Positions 1 to 10,836 of a stretch of 64,000 bases of DNA are shown here, in pieces. The position numbers and the translations under genes are program-made. The notes under the pieces are model-generated. The model saw only the letters and a program-made list of their open reading frames with translations, was not told the DNA's origin and did no database searches. The first letter of the stretch is position 1. Each line of letters starts with the position of its first letter. The stretch lies in the NCBI GenBank assembly GCA_026075535.2, contig AP026539.1, forward strand, positions 11,594,001-11,658,000, in the 5' to 3' direction. The DNA comes from Tricholoma matsutake (Eukaryota; Basidiomycota; Agaricomycetes; Agaricales; Tricholomataceae).

Positions 1-425
1 GGGTATATGTCCAAGGAATCCCTAGAATTCTGCAAATAGAGGAGTGAAGCGCAGGGGCTTTGGAGTGAGCAATGGGATAGCCGAAGAGGTAGGTTTTGAG
101 TGGTTCTTTATGCCCGTCGACACCAAGAATCGAGTCGCCATACGCGTATGATTGTTGTAAAGTGTCTGTGTCGGCTGATGTCTCGCGATGGTTGTCCATC
201 TGAAGCAGATAGTGGGCTGCATACATGTTATAACGACCGCATGCTAGTCTCCGATGTGTTTCGGGCAATAGGACTGGTGACTGGCAATCCTCCCACGGAT
301 GCGTGATGATTACATAAGCCAATAAGCTGGATTTCGTGGCGAGGCTAGCTTTACACCTAAATCATGGCCTTTATTGACCTCTGGACCCATCTACCGATGA
401 CTTATTGGTTCTTAGAACACTGCCA
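1..425. other. Intergenic sequence, nothing recognised
   Basis: The only reading frames are under 70 codons, on both strands, with no domain I recognise. The stretch lies just downstream of the 3' end of the minus-strand pseudogene that stops at 426. Confidence 0.4.
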
Positions 426-1677
426 TCAAGCATTTGAGTAGTCTGACTCTTCATCAAAGTCCTCGGCAGTGCCGACACTCAGAGTCATGTGAACATCACT
501 GGCTGACCCTGAGCTAAATCGTGGATTCAAGGTGGCCACATTTTCTTCGTTGATTGTTGCCCAATACGTCCGTGCTATCTCCCACAGCACCTCAAGTTTC
601 TTCACCTTTGTAGCGCGCCCGGGGATTTTCAAAACTTTGGGGCCCAGTCTATGTCGGTGCCAAGCAATCTGTTCATCGATCTCGGTGACCTTGAGCTTCT
701 CATTGATTTCCTCTAGCCGTTTGACCACGATTTTCGCAATTGCATCTGCATGCTCGGCTGCTTTCTTTTGTTTCTTTGCTATTTTTTCTCTGTTTTTCTC
801 TGCCTCGTCGCGATCAAACACGGCCTGGTTGTGCCGTTTTGTGGCTTCAATGCGAGAGCTGTCAGCAATGCGCGCTTTCGCCCGTACCTGTGTCATTGCT
901 GTGACAGGCAATTTCTTGATAAACTCTGCGGTATTGTTGAAGCGGTACATGTCCCGTGCTTCATGTTGGTGTGTAGTCATGTTCGGAGCGCGGCGCTTTG
1001 CCCTCTTCAATCGTCCAAGCCCGCCTTCGTTAAAGTCATTTGTCGCAGGAAGGGAAACGCGCTCACGTTCCTTTTCAGTTGCAAGTGATATGTCGCCACC
1101 CTCGTTGAACTCCGCCAGGAATCTGCTCCAAGTCTCGAGAGCGCCTTCAAAGAACGCCACGAGGAGTTGATCCACATGTTGGAGTGTTGGTAAAAGTTGA
1201 TGAACTGCATAAAAGGCTTCTGGGCATTCCCAAAGCTTGCTATCAAAGGTAGCCATTGCATAAAATTTCAAGAGCTTGTTATGGAGTGTTCCGAGATCTA
1301 CGGCGCTTGTCTTTTTGCCTTCGGATCCTCGCACGATGTGCAGGTAAGGGTATGTGATGGTTTGTGAGTACAGTGACAAGACACATGCCTCAGCAAGAGT
1401 TGGGAAATCGTGAAGCCCCCGGTAAACATTATGTTCCACATTTGTGAATGTACTGGCCTCCTTTTTGTCGTGTACCATTTCAAGGAGGCTGATCCAAAAC
1501 CCTCGGTGCACAAGAAGGTCGCTTGCTGCATCACCAAATGAATGGTACCGGACATTACTTGTATCAGGGAAGGTGATTGTGTAACCCAGTTCATGTTCAG
1601 CAAAGCACTTAACAGTCTGTTGCCCTTTCTTACTTGTTCGAGTTGGGCCACGGCTCTGCCTGGCATGAACGAGTCCT
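426..1677 (-). pseudogene. C-terminal half of an uncharacterised basidiomycete repeat-family protein
   Basis: A continuous minus-strand frame runs from about 1677 to the stop at 426. It contains TITFPDTSNVRYHS, then FTNVEHNVYRGLHD, LLVAFFEGALETWSRF, and a conserved ATNDFNEGGLGRLK motif, followed by a Lys/Glu-rich coiled-coil stretch and an acidic C-terminus. I recognise this as the C-terminal half of a repetitive agaricomycete family without an assigned function. The N-terminal half lies at 3646-5176 on the same strand; the two are separated by an insertion at 1678-3634 flanked by an 11 bp duplication. Removing one duplicate and the insertion makes the reading frame run on in register. The NDxNEG motif, with the GDGTSHK and CxMHKDxN motifs of the N-terminal half, hints at a metal-dependent enzyme or transposase; that is inference. 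Confidence 0.6.
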
Positions 1678-3634
1678 CAATTATCTTCCCAAAAATTCAA
1701 ATGCAAGAACATATGTATGTTCAATAGGAATAAGTACCTTGTGAGAAGAATGAGTGTTAGCAAAACTCATTATAATTTGGGCTCCTTGAAGTCACCTTCA
1801 AAAAATAATGTCTAGAAATAGTTTTCACAATTGTAGTCAGGAATATTGCATTCTTAAGATTATATAAAGGATAGTTATTATAATGAATGCATGCATTTAC
1901 ATGCAAGTATCCTCATCGTCATGTACCTTCTCTCACTCCCCCCCCACTGCAGCACTGTTAGACCACCCTTCGAGGTGTAGCTCACGACAGTGCTGCGGTT
2001 GCTGGGTCCTGTCTGTGCCACTGGAGGCAGTGGTGTAGGTCTCTGTTGTCATTCTCTTCACCCTGGTCTGGTTCGTGTTTTCCTCTGTCCTGTCTGTCCA
2101 TTTCATCTTCTTCATTGTCATCCTGTCCCTCTGGTCCCGTTATTGTGGTGCCGTGTTCATTGGTGGTCTGGTCTGTCATCCCCTCATCCCAGTTGTTCCC
2201 TTGTTGTCCTAGATGTTGCCATCTTCTGGTCCCTTGTCCCTTCTTTTATCGTCATCGTTGTCACCCGCTCTTCCATTGCTGTGTCCCCTCTGTCTTCGTT
2301 CCCTTCTGCCCTACTTCATCCCAGTAGAAGCCCCTGTTGCGCAGCATCAAGCTATTGCTTGCCGTCTGGCTCACAGGGGCTGCACAAAGGGGCCATGGAG
2401 TGGGGACCCTGGGGTGGTGGGGTGGTTTGTGTTGCAGTCATCATTCCAAGCTGGTGCTGGTCAGTGGTACCGGAATTCAGCACCCACACTCCACCCTGCG
2501 AACAGCGGCCGGCAAGGCTGGATGTGGGTGCTGGGCACCGCATTGAGTTGGTGGTCTTGTCATTGAAAGTAATGCCCGCACTCCACCCCACGGGCAGTGG
2601 CTCTTGTGGTGGTGGTCTGCTGTGGTGGTGGCGGCGGGCACCATGGTAATTTTAGGGTCGTCGTGTGGTTATAACACCTATAATTAATGAAAACATAAGT
2701 TAGTTGAAACAATAAAATGAGAAACGAACATAAGAAAACTTATCTGGAGACCAAACAAAGACAGAGTCATTTGGGCCCATTTCATGTTGTCATTGACGTC
2801 CCCTCGTCTCACCCATTGACCTCATCGTGCCCCTCACTTGTCGTTTTCCCTCCCATCATTGTTGTCACCATCTTTCCCTCACCATTGATGTCGTCGCTGC
2901 TTTTCCTGGTCGTTGTCCCCTTTCCCAGTCCTCCCTGTCATCTCATTGTTCCGCCATCTCATTGTCTCATTGTCCTGTTGTCCTGTCATTTTGTTGTTCA
3001 GCACCCTCAATACCTTGCGTGTATCCCCCTCCATGTCCTGGCACCCCTCTGCTGACTCCTCTTCATTATCGAGAGCCTCACATCCCGTTTGGATGGGGAG
3101 GAAGGGGTTTGCGCAGTTGTGGTTGGGCGTGGGTCATCTGGTATTGGCAACCATCGTCACCAGTAGTTTAGAACCTAAAATATAAAGAAAAGTAGTTATT
3201 TAGTTAATCAGAACAAGAATGAAAGAGAAAAAACTTACTGTGGGCCCAAATGACAACTGTGTCGTTTGGGCCATGTCATATCCAAAATGGGTCATTTGGG
3301 ACATCTCAAGTTAGCACCGGGAGAAATGCGGTGGATGGTTCCTCTGTTTGTTGTTAAAATGAAAGGCCATAAGAACTGAAATTGTTTGGGTGTCATTTGT
3401 GGCTATACATCGCACTGCGGCCACTGGTTCAAATTGCAGAAGTGTGACTAAATGTGACAATTTCCTTTTACGTTTGAAATCCACATGTCGGTAAAACCCG
3501 CTGAGTGTGAAATTGTGTAGAGGGCTGAGTAAGACTGACTTCAAAATGTAAGCCTATCTCCAGCCAATATTAGAACCCAGATTCCTGCTGAGCAGCCGCC
3601 TCTCTTAACTTTTCACTGGATGGTCAGGTTAAAA
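1678..3634 (-). mobile_element. 1.96 kb non-autonomous insertion with 11 bp target duplication
   Basis: The flanks GAACGAGTCCT at 1667-1677 and 3635-3645 are identical, and the insertion cuts one protein-coding frame. I see no terminal inverted repeats. On the minus strand the insertion begins with a tRNA-like segment, so a SINE or LINE-type retroposon is possible; an 11 bp duplication would also suit a Mutator-like element. The interior is low-complexity (gtcc/cattg words) and carries the GGCCCAAA hairpin at 3242-3272 next to an acttac (GTAAGT on minus) site, plus a degenerate second copy near 2750. The small frames inside the interior are word repeats and not genes. Confidence 0.6.
3560..3634 (-). 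promoter_or_regulatory. tRNA-like A/B-box segment at insertion edge
   Basis: Read on the minus strand, the edge contains an A-box-like stretch (CCAGTGAAAAGTTAAGAG) and about 45 nt later a B-box-like GGTTCTAAT. This resembles the tRNA-derived head of a SINE and points into the insertion. Pol III activity is inference. Confidence 0.4.
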
Positions 3635-3645
3635 GAACGAGTCCT

Positions 3646-5176
3646 TGTACCTCCGACTTGTAAGTATCCTTGTGCTGAAAGACTGCACCCGCCAACTCCA
3701 CCAACTTTGTGATACCACCTTTAGCATTATCAAAGGCTTGTGTTGCTGCTGTCGAAGGTCTGCTATCCACAATGGTATGATTATCTTTGTTCAGATATTT
3801 CATCGGCCAGTCCTTTTCAGGTACATTTTGTACCCACCACTCCGACATCGCCTTTGCACCCCTTTGACAGCATTCATATCCTTATGCATGGAGCATCCAA
3901 CACATAAGAATAACTGGGCAGCCTGTTTTTTGCAGTCCATCATCTTTCCAAATGCCTGCTCACTGAATGTCTGATACAGATTGGCCAAAGCTTCTTCATG
4001 TCTCCAGGTCTGTTCTTCAGCTGTTAACCTTTCCCAAGCATGCCACCCTCCTGCTTTGTCAACTGTCTTGTCTGTCAAGCTGATGAGGAGAGGGAGTAGG
4101 TTGGTTGGAACCATATTAAGAATAATATGTTCACCTCTCTTCTCATTGGTACAGTCATCCTTCCACTTCCAAAATAACTGCCATAGCTTCTTCTGGTCCT
4201 CTGAGTGGTCAGAATTGGCCCCAACAGTCCTTGTAGCAAAATTGCATGCATCTAACTTTTTACCTGATTCAGTGCCTAGGATTTCTTGGTAGCTATTGAC
4301 CATCTCTTTGGCTGTTGTCTTCCATCCCTCAAGTTGGGTCTCCAATCAATGGTCAGTGGCAGCATGAGCACTCAGTAAGTGATCCCTGATACTGCCATCT
4401 GCCATCCTCACATGCATGTGCCGGGATTCATAGTTGATATTTTTATGTGAGGTCCCATCTCCGCTCACAGTAAGCCCTAGATTTGGTTATGTCAGGAGCT
4501 TCCCCACAAATGGATACAAGACAGCTGACACACCATCACAGTTCACCACATATTCAGCTCCCTGTACACGGGAGGCAATACCACTCTCAAGGACAGCCCG
4601 CCTTACTGACCGTGTGTCAAATCTCTCCTCAATGGTTACACCAACTGTGTCTGCAACCATATGGATTACATCTTCCACATGTTCTACACTAACCTGTGCT
4701 TCACACACAAGATTTTGGATGAGTGTGTGACAATCCTCGGTGATGATGCCTTTCTCTTTTACAGCCCATCAATTTGATTGACTTGTCTCCAACCCTTTTT
4801 TGACAGCAACAATCTTGGATTTTGTAAGGCGTGCTGTCTTCATGGTAAGTGCATGGTTTCAATGTTGAAGTTTTTCTTGGTTTAAATGACTGTCTTCTAG
4901 CTGTCCTTGTAGCCCTGCAACTGACCTCTGAAACTCCTGAACCTTATCTTCTACTTCAGAATGCACTCTGCTTTCTTCCTCCAGCTGTTCCTTCATGTCG
5001 GCAAGCCTTCCCTCTACATCTGCAAGTTTCTCTTCTTTTCATCATAACTTCTTCCTTTTATTCCTTCCTCTCTTCAACAACTGATTGTAGTCCTCTCTCC
5101 AGGCCTCATTTTCTGTCTCCAGACACCTCTTTGTCTCTTGTAGGACTATGGTCTCATGTTGTAGAATACTCGTAGT
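3646..5176 (-). pseudogene. N-terminal and middle part of the same uncharacterised family gene
   Basis: In minus-strand order the pieces are: a coiled-coil region (about 5175-4800, Gln/Glu/Lys-rich, with stops), a segment around 4708-4487 (VEHVEDVIHMVADTVGV), a VSGDGTSHKNINYESRHMHV motif near 4430-4480, then 4345-3800 with LEGWKTT, a LFLCVGCSMHKDMNAVKG motif and finally KLVELAGAVFQHKD just before the insertion. Frame changes and stops separate the pieces, so the copy is dead, although some breaks may be introns. The 5' end is cut by the solo LTR at 5177. The order of motifs matches the family to which the 426-1677 half belongs. Confidence 0.6.
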
Positions 5177-5599
5177 TATAAGGGCAACCTCAGCCTCTAG
5201 CAAAGGGAAATCCGAAGTTAAAATTATGCTACATAATACAGGGATTGGGGGCACACCTAGCAAAGGGAAATCCGAAGAGAAAACTCTAAAGATCCCTTTG
5301 CCAGTGCCCAGTATATGTGAAAACTGCAAAAATCAAATAATAACTAAAAATAGAAAAGGTGGAGATAGGCTGATCAAGGCCACTGCATGATGTAATACCA
5401 AGGGGTAGATGTCGGAAGGGTACTCCATCTCTAAATATAAAACTGTCAACATGCACAAATGTGATAGAAAGGGAAATTAGTAATAAAATAAGGGAAAAAT
5501 CATAGAAAATGAAGAATATAAGGAAACGAGGCAAGAAAAAATATAGGACAAATGTAAAAAATAGGAGAAACACGTGGGACACCCTCTAGTCCCCTTACA
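5177..5599 (-). repeat. Solo LTR of the gypsy-1 family
   Basis: This 423 bp stretch is a diverged copy of the gypsy element 1 LTR, in the same orientation. On the minus strand it begins TGTAAGGGGAC and ends GCCCTTATA, and it has the internal duplicated segment AGCAAAGGGAAATCCGAAG. The 5 bp flanks (gtagt, ctgag) do not match, so the target duplication is lost or the locus is rearranged. It truncates the 5' end of the pseudogene at 3646-5176. Confidence 0.85.
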
Positions 5600-5968
5600 C
5601 TGAGTGGATATATGAATTTTGGGTCCTGACACCCCCTTGACAACATTACACCTCATTATTGCTGTTAGTTGGTGGAAGCATGTAGGTACAAACTGTTGAG
5701 AAATACACCGTGAGCATTAGTGAACACCGTATTGCCACAATATTGCCATATGGACATTGACATGAGTTCAATGTGGGTGCTATTTTTAATGTGTCCCTTT
5801 GAGGCGTGTGTACAGATCCACACAGTGGATACCTTTATGATACCCTCCTCTTTGTCTAACATGATATATATATATATAGTAGATAGTTGTACAACCACCT
5901 CAGTCACTTATACAACCACTGAGGTGAGTAATGATATTATTACTTAGATGAGAACAATTACTTACTGT
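5600..5968. other. AT-rich non-coding stretch
   Basis: No gene is seen. It includes a short TA microsatellite near 5860-5878 and ends at the CTTACTGT target duplication of the next element. Confidence 0.4.
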
Positions 5969-8665
5969 TAGTGTTGCCATGGCTCAGCTCAGGCAGCTAA
6001 GCTGATTATTTGGCTCTGGCTCACAAGCTGAGCTGATTTCCATGGCCCCAGAGCTCAGAGCAGCTTAGGCATCCAAAAATAGCATGTGTGAGTTAGCCTT
6101 GTGACTCATGCATTGCTATCACATCTGGCCACTTCTCCTGTGCTGCCTTGCCTTCCCTCTCTTCATCTACACCATTCTACATCCTTTTTCTCTATCATCT
6201 ACTACTATATAGCTGTAGAGCTCTTATATTCCTCAGAGTAGGCATGTTTTGACTTTGTTATCTTCTTGATCAGCTGAACTGATGTTTCTTATCTCTCCCT
6301 GTCTAGAAATGACAACAAACAACAATGAACAATGGGATGTGACACGGATGGCAGATAACACCAGATGACAATGAATGCCAATAAACAATGGAATGTTACA
6401 GGGATGGAGGACAACATCAGATGAGAAGGGAGGATTGAGAGCCACCAGGTGTGTCTGCTATCCCTACCTCCACCTGTCCCAACTCACCCAATGCCAATTA
6501 CAGAAGAATCAACCCCAGACCACCACTGTGAACACCTACTCACAGGGTGGGTATGAGGGACAACAACAGCAGCCACCACCACCACAGCAACCACTGCCGA
6601 CCACCACCACTCCCACAGCCAAACCTCACATGACTTGAGTTGTGAGTGAGTGCTGCCAACACATACAGGCCCAAAGACGCCATTGTTTGGGCCTATGTAA
6701 GTTTTATTATTTTTGTTTTTCATTAATATACTGACATCTTTTCTTCTTGCTTAGATTCTAGGTACTGACAGCATTCCTCTCTGTCAATGCATGGCTGACA
6801 ACCCCAACCCCAACCACCATCACCTCCCAACCACCTCCCTACTATCCAAATGACACAGGATGGGGCCAGGGCCACTGGAAAAGTTGACAAGAGTGATACA
6901 ATAGGAACCAGGGCCACAGGACCTCTCACCGAGTGGATATAGGGGAGCAAATGGAACAGAACAATGGAACTACTGGATGACAGCAAGGGGATAACAACAC
7001 TAGGGACAATGAATCAGGGGACAATGGCACCAGGGACAAGGAACCAAAGGACAAGACCAGGGTGTGAGGGAGTGAAGACCATGATGCACTACCCTTGCAA
7101 GAAAATGCATGTAGTACAGATACAGTGAGAGCAATGGGAAGAGGGGACAAAGAATGGGACGACAACAATGCGAGGCGGGGGATGACAAGGACAGAATGAC
7201 AGGGACAAGGGGATGGGGGGACTGACAACAAGGGAGACAAGAGCTGACAAACAGACAGCAGGGCAAGGAGACAGAATGGAATGGAGAATGACAGGGACAA
7301 GGGGCAGGGAATGACAGGGATGGGGAACGGCAGATGACAGGACAACAATTGGTGATGACCCCAGCCCCCATGACACACCCTTCATGCACCATGTGCAAGG
7401 TGTTTTTTTGTTTATTCTATGTATTAGTTATGGCCCCCTCATGTTTGCACAAGGAGTTACTTCTATAAGGCGCTCATTCATGCAAAGATTAAGTACATGA
7501 TTGCTATATAAAAAGCTTCCTGATTGGCATTTTGAGTAAGGGGAGCAAACTAATAACTTGAATAATAAAACAGAAAGGAAAAACCTGCCTTGCACACCTA
7601 CCCATTGTTTTCTGTGGTCCATGCTATTCTGCTGTTTGTCATTGTCAATTCATTTGGAGTCATTCCAATGGAAACTCTGAGTCGATAGTAGCCCACATGC
7701 TGAAAGTTGTGGAATCTTGACATATGTGTTGTGTGAAGCTATTGAATGTTGTCTTTATGAAGATATCTACAAATCTAAAGATAAATTAAGCTGATCAACA
7801 AGAAAGCAGTAAAGAATGCACTCATGGAAGTTCCCATTTTAGATATCTTGATAGTGGCCACAGCAGCCCATAACCTCTAATTTCTGCATGGGGCACCCAT
7901 GCCTACATTATCCTTGACATACAGCTCTCAGCTTAGTCTTATGACTATTAATTCTTGAGATATCACTTGCACACATATATTTGGCTGGATTCAAGCTAAC
8001 TTCTCAAGATTTCAACCCAAAAATAAGTGGATTGCAGGGAGCTCTATAGCTCAATGAGTAGTGCAAAATTGACTACAATATCATGTTAAATGTGGCCTGG
8101 TTGTTGAGATATGGCTTGCAGAAGATTTGTCGCTCATATGTGTGAAAATACATCAAAATCATGTGACCTGGCAGCCAACTTTGATGCAAGCGACAATAAT
8201 GAGCAAGGGAACAAGAAGAATATTACTTACTTTGTCCCCTGGGACTTCGCACCAGCTGGGAGTTTGGTTGATTTGGTGTCATGGAGTGTTGTTGAGTGTT
8301 TGGCTGTGAATTTAAATAAGATAAATTTCAGCCGACACTAAGGACATGAAAACATACTTACCTTATGCCATTTTGGGGCTCTCACAGACTAGAAAGTAGG
8401 GTAAAACTGAGAGAGATGTGGTAGGATGGCATACATAAGGAGGGGAAGCCAAGGCAGTGCAGGAGAGGCAGCAGACACAATAGCAACACGTGTGTCATGC
8501 AGCCATCACAGCCTGCCATTTTAGGATGGCTTAGCTGCTCAGAGCTGCTCAGAGCTGCCCAATGTGAAAGCTGAGCTGGTTGAGCCAATTTACTGGCATG
8601 GCTCGCCCAAAATAGCAGCTCAGCTCAATGGCTTGCAGCTCCAAGCTGCGCCGTTGGCAACACTA
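5969..8665. mobile_element. hAT-like non-autonomous element, GCTCAGCT-word family
   Basis: Terminal inverted repeats begin TAGTGTTGCCA at both ends and are flanked by a perfect 8 bp duplication CTTACTGT at 5961-5968 and 8666-8673, as for hAT transposons. Subterminal DNA is packed with GCTCAGCT/AGCTGAGC words on both sides (about 5985-6070 and 8530-8650). No transposase is present. The interior holds a hairpin/intron-like module at 6668-6761, a low-complexity GACAATGACAGGGACA tract (about 6860-7330), and ordinary AT-rich sequence. Frames here are compositional. Confidence 0.85.
6668..6761 (+). other. Hairpin plus intron-like module
   Basis: An inverted repeat GGCCCAAAGACG...TTGTTTGGGCC (6668-6693) is followed by GTAAGT at 6697 and a T-rich tract ending in TTCTAG at 6761. 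This is one of about a dozen such modules in the window. Splicing is inference. Confidence 0.55.
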
Positions 8666-8713
8666 CTTACTGTTGACTTACTGTACCTAATACCTATAGT
8701 TTATTCTTGTATA

Positions 8714-8807
8714 CAGTTGAACTTCTCTTAACCCATACTTCTGATAACCCATAACCCCTTAGAGCCCATAGCTCAAGCTGTCCACCAACTTGGTTTGCAG
8801 GGAATTG
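8714..8807. repeat. Left end of a pogo/Tc1-like MITE
   Basis: The sequence TATACAGTTGAACTTCTC followed by TTAACCCATAC resembles pogo-type termini with a TA target. A related copy with the opposite end is at 20262-20342 (…CCACCAAGAGGTATGGGTTAAGAGAAG). Both carry CCCATAGC..GGGCTGTCCACCAA-type inner sequence. The right part of this copy appears replaced by the element starting at 8808. Confidence 0.4.
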
Positions 8808-9300
8808 GAGTACTTTACACTCCCCCACCTATTCTGGTTGGATTCCAGTTTGTCTGGCTGGAATTTCTGGAATTTCTGGAATCCAGTGGACTTTTTTTTG
8901 TATGTAGTTTCCCTATGTAGGACGATTCTGGAAGTAATATTCATTAAATTTGCACCCAGAATCCCCAGAATCTTGTCAGACTCATAATTCACTCAATTAA
9001 CCAAATTTCACTGGATTCCACTGGACACTGCACATGTTTCACCAAATAAAATTGGTACATATACTAAGAGTTGAACCCTCAACCTCGAGACTTCACATTG
9101 GATTACAGGAATTAAACACTACACTATGCACCCACTGCATGTGTACCTACTAGTCAACTCAGATACCATACCCAGTGGCTGTGAATGACAAAGTGGTTGG
9201 TGCGTCATCTGCCAGCTCATCAATCATCACTAGCACTCACCACCATGACATGTGGCTCACACCACACCACCACCACTTCAACATCCACCACCATGACTCC
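8808..9300. mobile_element. Left end of a TTTAC-TIR hAT-like element, interrupted
   Basis: It starts GAGTACTTTACACTCCCCCA, the same terminus as the right end of the 44948-47236 element, and is homologous to it for more than 250 bp, including the tRNA-like segment (9066-9138). It is interrupted at 9300 by a related element flanked by an ATGACTCC duplication. I did not find its matching right end; the interior probably continues at 10998. Confidence 0.6.
9066..9138 (-). promoter_or_regulatory. tRNA-like A/B-box segment, pointing at left TIR
   Basis: On the minus strand an A-box-like GTGCATAGTGTAGTGTTTAA is followed by a B-box-like GGGTTCAACTC, and a TTTT run follows near 9050. The arrangement equals that in the two complete elements of this family. 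Confidence 0.45.
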
Positions 9301-9347
9301 GAGGTCTTTACTGTGCCCCATGTATTCCGAGCCAGTCTGCACAGAAT

Positions 9348-9460
9348 TTGGTGGACTCCACACAGACTAGCTTGGACTCCGCACAGACTAGCTTGGACTC
9401 CGCACAGACTAGCTTGGACTCCGCACAGACTAGCTCAGACTCCGCACAGACTAGCTCAGA
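9348..9460. repeat. 21 bp tandem repeat
   Basis: About five units of GACTAGCTTGGACTCCGCAC plus one base, with the last copies drifting to AGCTCAGACTCC. It is built from the same word that fills the rest of the subterminal region. Confidence 0.85.
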
Positions 9461-9685
9461 CTGGACCCACTCATTTGGCTCAAATGTCCTGTATATTGCT
9501 CAGACTCCTAGAGAGTCCAAGCTATTTTTGGACTTTTACTCGGAGTGCGCATGGACTTTGTCCGAGCAACATCAATTTACTTGGACTCGGACAGACTCGG
9601 ACAGATACATGTCCAAGTCGAGTCCAAGTCGAGTGTGTGGATGCACAACAGAGGCTTAGCTGACTACAGAAAAATTATGTGTTAA

Positions 9686-9757
9686 AGTGGATTCGAACCC
9701 CAAGCCTTGTCGCCAAGCATAAATAGTGCAGTTAACCACTACACCACAGAGCCATTA
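9686..9757 (-). promoter_or_regulatory. tRNA-like A/B-box segment (left, outward)
   Basis: On the minus strand TGGTGTAGTGGTTAACTGC (A box) is followed about 40 nt later by GGGGTTCGAATCCAC (B box), then a TTTTT run at about 9667-9671 that would serve as a Pol III terminator. The match to tRNA consensus boxes is the best in the window. I do not see a complete acceptor stem, so I call it tRNA-like. Confidence 0.6.
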
Positions 9758-10007
9758 TCAGTAAGTGCAAACAATTGCATTATCTAACCGTATTTAAATC
9801 ACGTGACTCATGTGCAAGTTCAAGACGTGTCAACAATCATTGTTGATGTTGATCACCACCATCACTCTCGATGCCTGCCTCCCACCTCCCTCTACCACCA
9901 CCACTGCCCAGTCAGCCCCCGCCTCTGACACCTCTTGCACCATCAGCAACAAACAGCAAACTAGCCGAGCCGATGCAACAGGACCCAATGAGCCGAGCCG
10001 ACACAAT

Positions 10008-10105
10008 GGGCCCAAATGACAATTATCGTCGTTTGGGCCCCTAGTAAGTGTTTTTTTTTGCTTTTTGTTTTATCAATCAGCTAATTGTATTTTATTGCTT
10101 TTTAG
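10008..10105 (+). other. Hairpin plus intron-like module
   Basis: The inverted repeat GGGCCCAAATGAC...GTCGTTTGGGCCC (10008-10040) ends 3 nt before a GTAAGT donor at 10044. A T-rich segment with TTTTTAG at 10105 forms a possible 62 bp GT-AG intron, typical of basidiomycete intron length. Confidence 0.6.
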
Positions 10106-10636
10106 GTTGTATGCTACTGGGCACGACCTGCCACGATGAAAAACGCGCAACCCACGCCCACGCCCACCTGATCCCCTCCTCCCCATTCAAACGGGATGTG
10201 AGGCTGTCGACACGGGCTAGGAGGGTGCTCAGGGATGCCAGGAGACCCCAGAAGGGGGATACCTGCCTAGTAAGCACCCACCAACCTCCGTAATCACGCC
10301 ACGTTGCACTGACACGCCCAAACCCCCCCCCCCAAAAAAAAAATACAGAAACCCAAATGGGGGACGATGGTGACGAATGATGACAAGCCACCCACCCCCA
10401 GCCTCACAAGCAACTGCTCGTGGGTTGGATTGCGGGTGGAACAACAACAACAACAAGCCACCCACCCCCAGCCTCACGAGCAACTGCTCGTGGGGTCGTG
10501 GGGTGGGTTTTTTTTTCTTCTTTTTCTTTTAGCCCTCCCCCACATTTCGGGGGGAGTTTTTTTTTTTTTTAAATCTATAGTTTGCAATGTAGTTATTATT
10601 AGTTTTTTTTGTATTTCTTTGATTGTATTGTATACT

Positions 10637-10671
10637 CCCTCACGTCTAACGTGAGGGATGCAGTTAATAAA
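10637..10671 (+). terminator. Hairpin followed by AATAAA
   Basis: CCCTCACGTCTAACGTGAGG forms a strong hairpin, and AATAAA follows at about 10666. The homologous element at 44948-47236 has the same arrangement on the minus strand near 45270-45310. A 3' end signal of a Pol II transcript is inferred. Confidence 0.4.
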
Positions 10672-10757
10672 GTTTATTTGTTCAATTTTTGAAAGATAAA
10701 TACTTGAGTTTGAGTTTGAGTGTCATAAATAAACTATGTATTACTAACAAATAATTC

Positions 10758-10836
10758 TCCTGTGGCTCAACTGGTTGATCACATGTATTTGGTTTGTTTT
10801 GTGATGACTTGGAGGTCTTGGGTTCAATCCTTGCTC
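10758..10836 (+). promoter_or_regulatory. tRNA-like A/B-box segment (right, outward)
   Basis: TGGCTCAACTGGTTGATCAC (A-box-like) and GGGTTCAATCC (B-box-like) lie about 38 nt apart and are followed by a TTTT run near 10850. It points to the right TIR of its element. The reverse complement of the same module occurs at 45112-45198. Confidence 0.55.

Noticed and set aside
532..1170. 212-codon plus-strand frame
   Set aside because: Antisense shadow of the 426-1677 coding sequence; no recognised motif.
1990..2649. 219-codon open frame rich in Cys, Leu, Pro and Ser
   Set aside because: It follows GTCC/CATTG word repeats inside a transposon insertion, has no domain, and other frames are equally open. 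Compositional.
6926..7398. Open minus frames of 98-150 codons rich in Pro, Leu, Ser and Cys
   Set aside because: They are translations of GACAATGACAGGGACA repeats. The same pattern occurs at 19020-19240 and 62030-62450.
10758..10836. Genuine tRNA gene
   Set aside because: A and B boxes and a T run are present, but I could not pair an acceptor stem and a normal anticodon arm. Kept only as tRNA-like.
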